5,352 nt of DNA, from assembly GCA_903839965.1 (NCBI GenBank), contig CAIMEK010000449.1:1-5352 (forward strand), given 5' to 3'. Made by a program: the position numbers and the translations under genes. Positions within the stretch are counted from its first letter, which is position 1; every line of letters starts with the position of its first letter. Positions 1-5,352 of this stretch are shown in pieces. The notes below the pieces were generated by a model that was given only the letters and a program-made list of their open reading frames with translations, was not told the origin of the DNA and searched no databases. This DNA comes from an uncultured Acetobacteraceae bacterium. Lineage in GTDB: Bacteria > Pseudomonadota > Alphaproteobacteria > Acetobacterales > Acetobacteraceae.

Positions 1-34
1 ACCCCCCTCTCGCCAAGACCCTCCAAGTGAAGCC

Positions 35-89
35 GGGTCCAGGGGTCGCCCGACCCCTGGCGGGGGTCCAGGGGGCAGAGCCCCCTGGC
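35..89. repeat. Two tandem GC-rich hairpin repeats after cdh
   Basis: Two similar units lie head to tail, each opening with gggtccaggg and ending in cctggc (about 35-61 and 64-89). Each folds on itself. Unit 1 has a perfect 9-bp stem, 39-47 with 52-60, around a 4-nt loop. Unit 2 has a perfect 9-bp stem, 68-76 with 80-88, around a 3-nt loop. The second hairpin begins 2 nt after the cdh stop codon, so a transcript of the operon would end in this structure. No T-tract follows on the minus strand, so it is not a textbook intrinsic terminator. It may protect mRNA 3' ends, assist termination, or be a dispersed REP-like intergenic repeat; I recall similar sequences as common in Acetobacteraceae intergenic DNA, but could not check. 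Confidence 0.7.
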
Positions 90-90
90 C

Positions 91-864
91 TTACTTCTCC
101 CTTGCTACCGCGCAGTCATGGTCCTGCAGGTCTTCGCCGTTGCCCCGGTCGCCGCGCAGCAGGTCGGTCTGTCCGTCCAGCAGGACGAAGCCGGGTGCAG
201 GGCCGGCGAAGGTCATGCCGACCACCACCAGGGTATGCTGTCCCATTGCGGCGGCGGCGCCCGGCACGCCGTCGGCCAGCAGGCGGAACGGGTTGGCCGC
301 CTCCAGGCTCTCGCCGTCGATCCGCATGGCCTGGAAGCGGCGGCCGTCGATGGCCTCCGGCAACGGCGTCCAGGCCTTCCCGAAGCTCCCCGCCGCGCGG
401 CGAAGCGTGTCGCGCACGTCGGTCCGCACGCAATCCAGGTGGATGTGCAGCTGGTCCTGGGTGCGTCCCATGCTGGCGTTGATGGCCAGGCTCAGCGCGT
501 CGCGCGGCAGGGTCGCATGCGCGTTCTGCGCCACCAGGCCGATCGCGCGCCACGCCGCGGCGAAGTAGTTCGGCGCGTCCGGCGCCAGCGCGGCGGGGTC
601 TTCGATGCCGGTAACGCGGGCGGTCGGGATCAGCAGGAACTGGGTGGCGCCGACCAGGTCCTTCAGCACCACGTCGCCGCGTTCGACGCCGTCCGCGATC
701 CGCACCGCCTGGCAGGGCGCCGGGTTGCCGGTCGCGGTGAAGCCGGCGACGCAGCGGTCGTGCACGATGTTCCACAGCGTCAGCCGGTCGGCGCACGCCG
801 TCTGCGCCGCGCCGAGCACGACCGCGGCGATCAGCAAGGTTCGCAGGGGGCGCGCCGTGAACAT
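91..864 (-). CDS. cdh: CDP-diacylglycerol diphosphatase (Cdh)
   Basis: Predicted to hydrolyse CDP-diacylglycerol to CMP and phosphatidate, as E. coli Cdh does, so it acts on the central phospholipid precursor. The 257-aa length fits the family. Residues 1-25 form a signal peptide or N-terminal anchor: basic start, hydrophobic core at about 9-20, and a plausible signal peptidase I site after A-C-A (25), placing the enzyme in the periplasm or at the outer face of the inner membrane. The mature part has the family's L-W-x-I-V-x-x-x-C segment (30-38) and the HIT-like signature Q-L-H-I-H (138-142) followed by L-D-C, whose histidines are the expected catalytic centre. Cysteines at 38, 51, 145 and 251 might pair. 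The ATG follows the dctQM stop by 12 bp, with GAGGG 7 nt upstream, so it is probably the third gene of the TRAP operon. Family assignment is strong; in vivo substrate is inferred, since E. coli Cdh is known to accept other nucleotide substrates. Confidence 0.9.
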   Translation of the reverse strand: MFTARPLRTLLIAAVVLGAAQTACADRLTLWNIVHDRCVAGFTATGNPAPCQAVRIADGVERGDVVLKDLVGATQFLLIPTARVTGIEDPAALAPDAPNYFAAAWRAIGLVAQNAHATLPRDALSLAINASMGRTQDQLHIHLDCVRTDVRDTLRRAAGSFGKAWTPLPEAIDGRRFQAMRIDGESLEAANPFRLLADGVPGAAAAMGQHTLVVVGMTFAGPAPGFVLLDGQTDLLRGDRGNGEDLQDHDCAVAREK

Positions 865-871
865 GGTCGGA

Positions 872-876
872 CCCTC
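872..876 (-). promoter_or_regulatory. Ribosome binding site of cdh
   Basis: GAGGG on the minus strand lies 7 nt before the cdh ATG and directly follows the TGA of dctQM. Ribosomes finishing the permease would reach this site, so re-initiation or translational coupling is plausible. It supports the chosen cdh start. Confidence 0.6.
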
Positions 877-2772
877 TCAGCCCAGGAAGCCGATGGAAAT
901 CCACGGCACGGCGGCGATCACCGCCAGGCCGATCAGCAGCGAGATCATGTAGCCGACAAGCGGCCTGATTCCCTCATCGGGATTCACCTTGCCGATCGAC
1001 GTGGCGAAATAGTACCCGACGCCGACCGGCGGGCAGAACAGCCCGACGCCCATCGCCAGGATGACCACGATGGCGTAGTGCACCTCGTGGATGCCCATCG
1101 TCGCGGCGATCGGGAACAGCAACGGGCCGAACAGCACGATCGCCGGGATACCCTCCAGGACGCTGCCGAGCACGATGAACAGCAGGATGGACACCGCCAT
1201 GAACGTGGGTGCCCCGCCCGGCAGGTTCGTCATCATGGCCGCCAGGTCGCGCGAGAACCCGCTCTGGGTCAGCGCCCACGACATCGCCGTCGCGCAGCCG
1301 ATGATGAACATGATGGCGCCGGACAGCGACGCGGTTTCGACCAGCAATCGCTTCATGCGGGACAGTTCCAGGCCGCCATAGTAAAGCCCGGCGCCCAGAC
1401 AGTAGACGATGCCGATGGTCGAAACCTCGGTCGCCGTGGCAATGCCGCCGACCACCGCGAAACGGATGAAAAACGGCAGCGCGAGCGCCGGCAGCGCAAA
1501 CACGAAGCTCTTGCCGATCTCCCTGCGGGTCGCCCGTCTGACGTTCGACAGATCCTCGTGGCGGTAGCGCCAACGGACCAGCAGGCAGAGCGTGAGGCCC
1601 AGCACCAAACTGGGCAGCAGGCCGCCGGTGAACAGGGCGTTGATGGACACGCCGCAGACGGCGCCGATCGTCAGCAGAACGATGCTCGGCGGCACGGTCT
1701 CGGTCTGCGCGCCGGTCGCCGCCAGCAGGGCGACCAGGTCGCCGGGCTTGGAGCCGCGTTTGATCATCTCGGGGAACAGCACCGGGCAGATGGCGGCCAT
1801 ATCCGCGGCTTTCGAGCCCGAGATGCCGGAGACCAGGTACATCGCGCCGACCAGCACGTACGACAGCCCGCCGCGCACGTGGCCCAGCAGGTTGCCCAGG
1901 AAGCCCACCATCAGGCGGGCGAGGCCGGTCGAGTCGAGGAGCAGCCCGAGGAAGATGAACAACGGCACGGCCAGCAGAATCAGCGAGGACATGCCCTCGT
2001 TCAAACGGTTGGCGATCACCTCGAGATCCACATCGGCGGCCAGGACAAGGTAGCCAATGGTTGCCAGTCCGAAACATGCCGCGATCGGCACGCCCAGGCA
2101 GACCAGCGTCCCGACGATGCCCACGAAGAAAATCAGCAACTGGGCCTCGGTCGAGAGTTCCTGCACCGCGTCCTGGGCCAGCAACCCGACGCCGGCCACG
2201 GCGCCGATGATGGCGAGCGCCAGGAGCGCCTTGCCGGGCGAGCTCGTCTGGAACAGCTTCACCAGGGCCAGCAGCGCCATCAGGCCGGCCCCGACGGGCA
2301 GGGCGGCGACCCGGTAGACGCTCGACACGTCGACGGCCGGCAGGATGTTCACCGTCTCTTCCTGGGCGAACTGCAGCAAGGGCGGCACCAGGATGCACAG
2401 GAAAGTGGCCATCACGCCGAGCGCAATCGTCTCCACGAAGCGTCCCCAGCGCACGGGCAGCGCCTTGACGACGGCGGTCATGCGCATGTGCTCGCCCCGG
2501 CGCAGCGCGACCACGGAGCCCAGCATTGCCAGCCACAGGAACAGCGTGGAGGCTACCTCGTCCGACCACATCAGCGGTCGGTTGAAGCCGTAGCGGGCGA
2601 TCACCCCGGCCAGCAGCACCAGCATGTCGGCAACCGTCAGCGCAACGGTGGCCCACTCCACGACCGTCCCGATCCCCCACTCGATCTTGCCGAACACGGC
2701 CGCGGCGCCTGCAGGCCGGACTCCGCCCCCCGTCGCAGCCGACCGCAACCCCTCAGTGTTCAAGTCCCTCAC
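877..2772 (-). CDS. TRAP transporter fused permease, DctQ-DctM
   Basis: Inner-membrane part of a tripartite ATP-independent periplasmic transporter that imports the solute delivered by DctP using an ion gradient. Small and large subunits are joined in 631 aa. The DctQ-like half (about 27-180) has four hydrophobic segments (about 38-58, 73-90, 113-132, 153-173) and the familiar P-L-x-W-S-D-E (66-72) and R-R-G-E-H (91-95) motifs. An extra hydrophobic segment at about 182-200 bridges to the DctM half, as in SiaQM-type fusions. DctM (about 208-631) shows G-H-V-R-G-G-L (297-303), S-G-I-S-G-S-K-A-A-D (315-324), P-P-S (361-363), A-T-E-V-S-T-I-G (447-454), a G-S-V-L-E-G-I-P-A segment (536-544) and P-P-V-G-V (581-585). 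The segment before P-P-S reads G-A-Q-T-E-T-V, more polar than the usual Gly-rich hydrophobic version. The start is uncertain: GTG at 2772 has no well-spaced ribosome site of its own and overlaps a micro-ORF stop; other in-frame TTG/GTG codons downstream (codons 4, 9, 26) look no better. Substrate unknown. Confidence 0.93.
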   Translation of the reverse strand: MRDLNTEGLRSAATGGGVRPAGAAAVFGKIEWGIGTVVEWATVALTVADMLVLLAGVIARYGFNRPLMWSDEVASTLFLWLAMLGSVVALRRGEHMRMTAVVKALPVRWGRFVETIALGVMATFLCILVPPLLQFAQEETVNILPAVDVSSVYRVAALPVGAGLMALLALVKLFQTSSPGKALLALAIIGAVAGVGLLAQDAVQELSTEAQLLIFFVGIVGTLVCLGVPIAACFGLATIGYLVLAADVDLEVIANRLNEGMSSLILLAVPLFIFLGLLLDSTGLARLMVGFLGNLLGHVRGGLSYVLVGAMYLVSGISGSKAADMAAICPVLFPEMIKRGSKPGDLVALLAATGAQTETVPPSIVLLTIGAVCGVSINALFTGGLLPSLVLGLTLCLLVRWRYRHEDLSNVRRATRREIGKSFVFALPALALPFFIRFAVVGGIATATEVSTIGIVYCLGAGLYYGGLELSRMKRLLVETASLSGAIMFIIGCATAMSWALTQSGFSRDLAAMMTNLPGGAPTFMAVSILLFIVLGSVLEGIPAIVLFGPLLFPIAATMGIHEVHYAIVVILAMGVGLFCPPVGVGYYFATSIGKVNPDEGIRPLVGYMISLLIGLAVIAAVPWISIGFLG

Positions 2773-2869
2773 TCCATCACTGCTGCAACTGCCGCCGGAG
2801 CTTCCGCCACCACGGCCAGCATCAGGGCGACCCCGCCCGTCGACGCTCGACGGGCGGGGTCACATCCAT
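2769..2869 (-). promoter_or_regulatory. Chained micro-ORFs leading into dctQM (candidate coupling leader)
   Basis: Two short frames link the end of dctP to dctQM. A strong GGAGG (2870-2874) precedes a frame ending at TGA 2824-2822. It could start at ATG 2869, touching GGAGG (15 codons, MDVTPPVERRRAGSP), or at GTG 2863, with an ideal 6-nt spacer (13 codons). Its TGA shares one base with ATG 2822-2820, which opens a 17-codon frame, MLAVVAEAPAAVAAVME. That frame's TGA (2771-2769) overlaps the dctQM GTG by two bases. One-base and two-base stop/start overlaps are the usual geometry of translational coupling, and dctQM lacks its own well-placed ribosome site. Short frames are common by chance in GC-rich DNA, so a functional role is inference. 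Confidence 0.35.
2829..2861 (-). other. 15-bp perfect stem-loop between dctP and dctQM
   Basis: Arms 2829-2843 and 2847-2861 are perfectly complementary over 15 bp (gaccccgcccgtcga with tcgacgggcggggtc) with a 3-nt loop. It begins 42 nt after the dctP stop codon. No T-run follows on either strand, so it is not a complete intrinsic terminator. A likely role is to stabilise the upstream dctP message or partly block read-through, giving more binding protein than permease. It lies inside the first micro-ORF, so translation of that frame would disrupt it. The fold is directly visible; the role is inferred. Confidence 0.75.
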
Positions 2870-2903
2870 CCTCCGCGTGCTCGGCTGCTGAAGCCGGAAC
2901 GGT

Positions 2904-3941
2904 TCAGCCGAGGGTTGCGCCAACGGCTTTCTCGAGCGCGCCCCAGGCTTCGGGACCGTACTTGGCCTTCCATTCGGTATAGAAGCCGGCCTTGATCAAA
3001 GTCTGGCGGAACGGTTCGCCATCCGGCGTATTGAACACCAGCCCCTTCTGGCCCATCTCGCCGACCAGGTCATTGTTCATCTTGAAGGTGTCGACCCGCT
3101 GCTTGAGGGCCATCTCCCGGAAGTTGCGCGTGATGATCGCCTGCAGTTCCTTCGGGATGGCTTGCCACTTCTTGGCGTTGGCGACGATCAGGTTGCCGTC
3201 CCACACATGGCCGGTCATCGAGCAGTACTTCTGCACCTCGTAAAGGCGGAAGGCGTTGATCTGCACCAGCGGGTTTTCCTGGCCGTCGACGACCTTGGTC
3301 TGCAGCGCGGAATACAGCTCGGGCAGGTTGATGGTGGTCGCGGATGCGCCCAGCGCCTTGAAGGCGTTGGCCCACAGCGGCGTTACCGGCACCCGGATCT
3401 TGAAGCCCTTGAGATCGTCGACGCTGTTGATGGGCTTGGTGCTCGTGGTGATGTTGCGGAAGCCGTTATCGATCGTCGCCTTCGAGAACATGTAGATCCC
3501 GTACTTGGCGACGGCGTCGGCGATGTATTGGCCGAGCGCACCGTCCATCGACGACCACACGTGGTCGTAGTTCTTGAACACGTACGGCACGGCGCTGATG
3601 CCAGACGTGGGCACCACGGTCTGCAGCACGGCGCCGGACGTCGTCATGAACTCGATCGCGCCGGAGCGCAGTTGCGAATCCATGTCGCTTTCGCCGCCCA
3701 GCTGGTTGTTCGGGAAAGCGCCGATGTCGATGGCGCCCTTGGTTTCCTGGCGGATCAGGTCGCAGACCTCGACCACGCGGCTGCCGCCCGGATGCGTGGT
3801 CGGGAACGGCGTCCCCATTTTCATCTTGAAGACTTTTCGCTGCGCGTAGGCCGGGCAGGGCAGGGCGCCGGCCGCAAGACCGATGCCGGTCAGGGCGCCG
3901 GCGGTTGCCAGGCGGCCGAATTGTCGGCGGGAAATCTCCAT
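2904..3941 (-). CDS. dctP: TRAP transporter substrate-binding protein (DctP family)
   Basis: Periplasmic solute receptor that binds a carboxylate-type ligand and delivers it to the DctQM permease encoded next. At 345 aa it matches the family. Residues 1-33 are a Tat-type signal: S-R-R-Q-F-G-R (4-10), a small-residue hydrophobic stretch, then A-Y-A with cleavage predicted before Q34. The mature protein starts with the typical K-M-K-M-G-T-P-F-P and H-P-G-G segments (39-53). Other family hallmarks are G-F-R-N-I (160-164), L-K-G-F-K-I-R-V-P (178-185), whose R183 fits the conserved arginine that salt-bridges the ligand carboxylate, and L-P-E-L-Y-S-A-L-Q-T-K-V-V-D-G-Q-E-N-P (207-224). The ATG at 3941 has AGAGGA 8 nt upstream and places the twin-arginine motif correctly. 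It is probably the first gene of its operon, 286 bp after the Hint gene. The ligand cannot be decided from sequence alone; 'dctP' is used as the family symbol, not as a claim of dicarboxylate specificity. Confidence 0.94.
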   Translation of the reverse strand: MEISRRQFGRLATAGALTGIGLAAGALPCPAYAQRKVFKMKMGTPFPTTHPGGSRVVEVCDLIRQETKGAIDIGAFPNNQLGGESDMDSQLRSGAIEFMTTSGAVLQTVVPTSGISAVPYVFKNYDHVWSSMDGALGQYIADAVAKYGIYMFSKATIDNGFRNITTSTKPINSVDDLKGFKIRVPVTPLWANAFKALGASATTINLPELYSALQTKVVDGQENPLVQINAFRLYEVQKYCSMTGHVWDGNLIVANAKKWQAIPKELQAIITRNFREMALKQRVDTFKMNNDLVGEMGQKGLVFNTPDGEPFRQTLIKAGFYTEWKAKYGPEAWGALEKAVGATLG

Positions 3942-3949
3942 GACGTTTT

Positions 3950-3955
3950 TCCTCT
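3950..3955 (-). promoter_or_regulatory. Ribosome binding site of dctP
   Basis: AGAGGA on the minus strand ends 8 nt before the dctP ATG. This spacing is close to optimal and supports the start that gives an intact Tat signal peptide. Confidence 0.7.
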
Positions 3956-4091
3956 TGGTCGGACGGGATCGTCCGCGCTGTCTTGTTCCTATTGTCGGCG
4001 GCAGGCTTCCAACTCACGTTGGGACTGAGTCTCCTTACAGGCTTTCTTTGCGTGGATAAACCAACATCCTGGCAGTGCACCGGCATTTCCC

Positions 4092-4118
4092 GGTTGGCGT
4101 GGCGGCGGCGCGCCAACC
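4092..4118. repeat. Inverted repeat upstream of dctP, possible operator
   Basis: The arms ggttggcg (4092-4099) and cgccaacc (4111-4118) are perfect 8-bp complements separated by 11 bp. The site lies about 150-175 bp upstream of the dctP start. A related ccaaa/ccaacc pattern continues to about 4129. It could be a regulator binding site or an RNA stem; no known operator consensus is recognised. Confidence 0.35.
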
Positions 4119-4169
4119 AAAGCCAAACCCGAATTCCCTCGGCGAACGTAATGGGGGTGGCAACCGGTC

Positions 4170-4201
4170 GAAAAGACAGCGGCGCACATCGCAGTGCGCC
4201 G
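4170..4201 (-). terminator. Candidate terminator of the Hint-protein gene
   Basis: On the minus strand an 8-bp GC-rich stem (4194-4201 with 4180-4187) with a 6-nt loop lies 26 nt after the Hint gene stop. It is followed by ctgtc and then TTTT (4174-4171). The T-run is short and displaced 5 nt from the stem, so termination would be weak or factor-assisted. Position and shape fit the 3' end of the Hint gene and suggest dctP is transcribed separately. Confidence 0.45.
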
Positions 4202-4227
4202 GTCCCGGCATTGTTGACCGCTCGGCG

Positions 4228-5352
4228 TCAGGCGGCAGTCGACACCTTGCCGGCAGCGCGCTGCGCCACCAGCTCCCGCACCGCCAGCGGCACCTGGCGC
4301 GCGGACCTGGCACGCGGCAGCGGCATTTCCTCGATCTCCCGTCCGTCCGGCCAGCGGGCGAGGTGCTCCTCCCAGTTGTCGAAAGCCATGCGGTCGATGT
4401 TGTCCACGAAGGTTTCCGCCGGCATGCCCTCGGCCAGGATGAGCGCGTGGTCTTCCAGTTCCACATGGTAATAGGTGAACACCTCGGCCACCCCCTGCTC
4501 GCGCCGGATCGTCGTGCCATTCACCAGGGCGCCGGCCTGGATCAACACGCCGTCGAGCAACAGCGCATGCTCGGGCGATATCAGCAGGTCACGCGCCGGC
4601 AGGTTCTCGCCCAGCGCCCCGGTCTCGATGCGGATCGGCAGCACGCGCAGTGGGTCGGCGAAGCTGCGCGAGACGGCCCGGCGGCCGACCCAGGCGACCG
4701 GCCTCGCGTCGTCGCCGATCGTCATCACCAGGTCGCCGATGCGCAGGGTCTCGACCGCCACCTCGCCGCGCGGCGTGGCGATGCGGGTGCCGCGCAGGAA
4801 GCAGGGATAGTTGTCGGTAACGGCGATCTTGCCGGCGGAGGTGGTCACGTTGAAATCGCCGGTGGCGTAGTCGCGCTCGCCGGGGGTGAGAGAGTGGGCC
4901 AGCGAGACGGCGCCGACGCCGCCCAGGCTCAGCGTGTGGGTGGTGGGATCGTAGACGAGGGTATGGTCCCAACTGGTGGTTGTGATGTCCAGTTCGTCGC
5001 CGACGAAGAAGTTGTCCAGCGTCAGGCTGGGGGTGATGGTAGCGGTGGTGTTCCAGAAAAGCAGGCCGTTGGCGGTGGTGTCTCCGAAACCGATCGTGGC
5101 GGGGGCGAGGATGCCGCCGTGCAACTCGAGTTCGCCGCCGGTGGTGGTGAAGTTCACCCTCCCTCCGACCACGTCCAGCGCGCCGCTGCCGCCGCCCGCG
5201 GTGGTGGCGAGCAGGTAGCCGCCGGCCGAGATATTGAGCACGCCGGCGACGTCCAGTTCCGCGACGGTCATTTCGCCGCCGCCGACCGTGCCGTTGACGA
5301 CCAGCACGTGGCTCGCGTCGATGACCGCCACCGTGTTGGCGTCGGGTACCGC
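4228..5352 (-). CDS. Hint-domain (Hedgehog/intein-type) repeat protein, 5' end outside window
   Basis: The reading frame stays open to the window edge (374 codons visible), so the true start lies upstream; the GTG at 5331 is internal. Codons from 5352 to about 4810 encode a Gly/Thr/Val-rich passenger with repeated short beta-strand patterns (L-D-V-x-G, G-G-x-L-x-L, L-x-L-G-G), like beta-solenoid or autotransporter-type surface proteins. A Hint2-like domain follows: C-F-L-R-G-T-R-I with the candidate nucleophile Cys at 4801-4803, then T-P-R-G-E-V-A-V-E-T-L-R-I-G-D-L-V, a W-V-G-R-R turn, S-P-E-H-A-L-L (4558-4578), and a C-terminal Y-Y-H-V-E-L-E-D-H-A-L-I-L-A-E-G block (about 4429-4476). About 55 residues rich in R/E/P follow the domain. 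Hint domains of this type can cleave the chain before the Cys; whether this one does is unknown. Such C-terminal Hint proteins are common in Alphaproteobacteria. Probably exported, but the N-terminus needed to judge that is missing. Confidence 0.85.
   Translation of the reverse strand, partial: AVPDANTVAVIDASHVLVVNGTVGGGEMTVAELDVAGVLNISAGGYLLATTAGGGSGALDVVGGRVNFTTTGGELELHGGILAPATIGFGDTTANGLLFWNTTATITPSLTLDNFFVGDELDITTTSWDHTLVYDPTTHTLSLGGVGAVSLAHSLTPGERDYATGDFNVTTSAGKIAVTDNYPCFLRGTRIATPRGEVAVETLRIGDLVMTIGDDARPVAWVGRRAVSRSFADPLRVLPIRIETGALGENLPARDLLISPEHALLLDGVLIQAGALVNGTTIRREQGVAEVFTYYHVELEDHALILAEGMPAETFVDNIDRMAFDNWEEHLARWPDGREIEEMPLPRARSARQVPLAVRELVAQRAAGKVSTAA

Larger units (their letters stand above)
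3942..4227 (-). other. Intergenic region upstream of dctP
   Basis: This 286-bp gap is the only place in the window long enough to hold the dctP-operon promoter and its control sites. It contains a candidate terminator (4170-4201), a spaced inverted repeat (4092-4118), a short dyad ccaac-tcac-gttgg at 4009-4022 about 70 bp before the dctP start, a 9-bp palindrome gactgagtc at 4023-4031, and the dctP ribosome site. I looked for sigma-70 and sigma-54 type promoters on the minus strand and saw no convincing pair of boxes. A 66-codon minus-strand frame here (3989-4189) has no recognisable features and is not called a gene. Confidence 0.6.

Noticed and set aside
2772..2906. Read-through of the dctP stop: the frame after TGA stays open for 44 codons up to the stop overlapping the dctQM start.
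   Set aside because: DctP already ends at the usual family length, and an open stretch this short is unremarkable in GC-rich DNA. No stop-codon context or structure specific to recoding was identified.
118..2982. A 954-codon open frame on the plus strand crossing cdh, the permease, the gap and the end of dctP.
   Set aside because: Its product is rich in Q, H, R and D with no domain pattern, as expected from reading GC-rich genes on the opposite strand. The minus-strand genes have clear families, signal peptides and ribosome sites, so this is a shadow frame.
3843..3941. DctP as a lipoprotein, because of a Cys at residue 29 in the signal region.
   Set aside because: The Cys is preceded by A-L-P, which does not fit a lipobox (Pro at -1), and a clear A-Y-A signal peptidase I site follows at 31-33.
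3989..4189. A 66-codon minus-strand frame in the gap before dctP.
   Set aside because: It has no recognisable domain, signal or membrane segment, it overlaps the candidate terminator and the inverted repeat, and no well-spaced ribosome site was evident.
4720..4810. Treating the Hint domain as a true intein inside a host protein.
   Set aside because: The domain is C-terminal with only about 55 residues after it, no conserved host protein is split by it, and its motifs match the Hint2 type of secreted repeat proteins rather than a splicing intein.
5329..5331. GTG at 5331 as the start of the Hint-protein gene.
   Set aside because: The frame is open upstream to the window edge (visible codons read A-V-P-D-A-N-T), and the passenger begins in mid-repeat, so this is an internal valine codon.

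Overview
The window is GC-rich bacterial DNA with four protein genes, all read on the minus strand. Gene content, a C-terminal Hint (Hedgehog/intein-type) protein and GC-rich tandem hairpins of the 'ggtccaggggg...ccccctgg' kind point to an alphaproteobacterium, most plausibly Rhodospirillales/Acetobacteraceae. That placement is an inference from style and family distribution, not from a marker gene.

Layout in transcription order (high to low coordinates): (1) 5352-4228, the 3' part of a gene for a glycine/threonine-rich, beta-repeat-like protein ending in a Hint domain; its 5' end lies outside the window. (2) 4227-3942, a 286-bp gap holding a candidate terminator for the Hint gene, two inverted repeats and the dctP ribosome binding site, but no promoter I can defend. 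(3) 3941-2904, dctP, a TRAP-transporter periplasmic solute-binding protein with a Tat-type signal. (4) 2903-2773, a 131-bp gap with a perfect 15-bp stem-loop and two overlapping micro-ORFs that run into the next start codon. (5) 2772-877, a fused small+large TRAP permease (DctQ-DctM). (6) 864-91, a CDP-diacylglycerol diphosphatase (Cdh), starting 12 bp after the permease stop. (7) 90-1, two tandem GC-rich hairpins directly after the cdh stop, then about 34 bp with nothing recognisable.

How the genes work together: DctP should capture a carboxylate-type solute in the periplasm and hand it to the DctQM permease, which imports it using a sodium or proton gradient. The ligand cannot be read from this sequence. 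The tight spacing of cdh behind dctQM suggests one transcript dctP-dctQM-cdh, an unexpected pairing of an uptake system with a phospholipid-precursor hydrolase. The most interesting non-coding structure is the dctP-dctQM junction: its stem-loop and chained micro-ORFs could set the ratio of binding protein to permease. No mobile element, CRISPR array, tRNA or rRNA was seen. I did not find clear evidence of a wholly new system.
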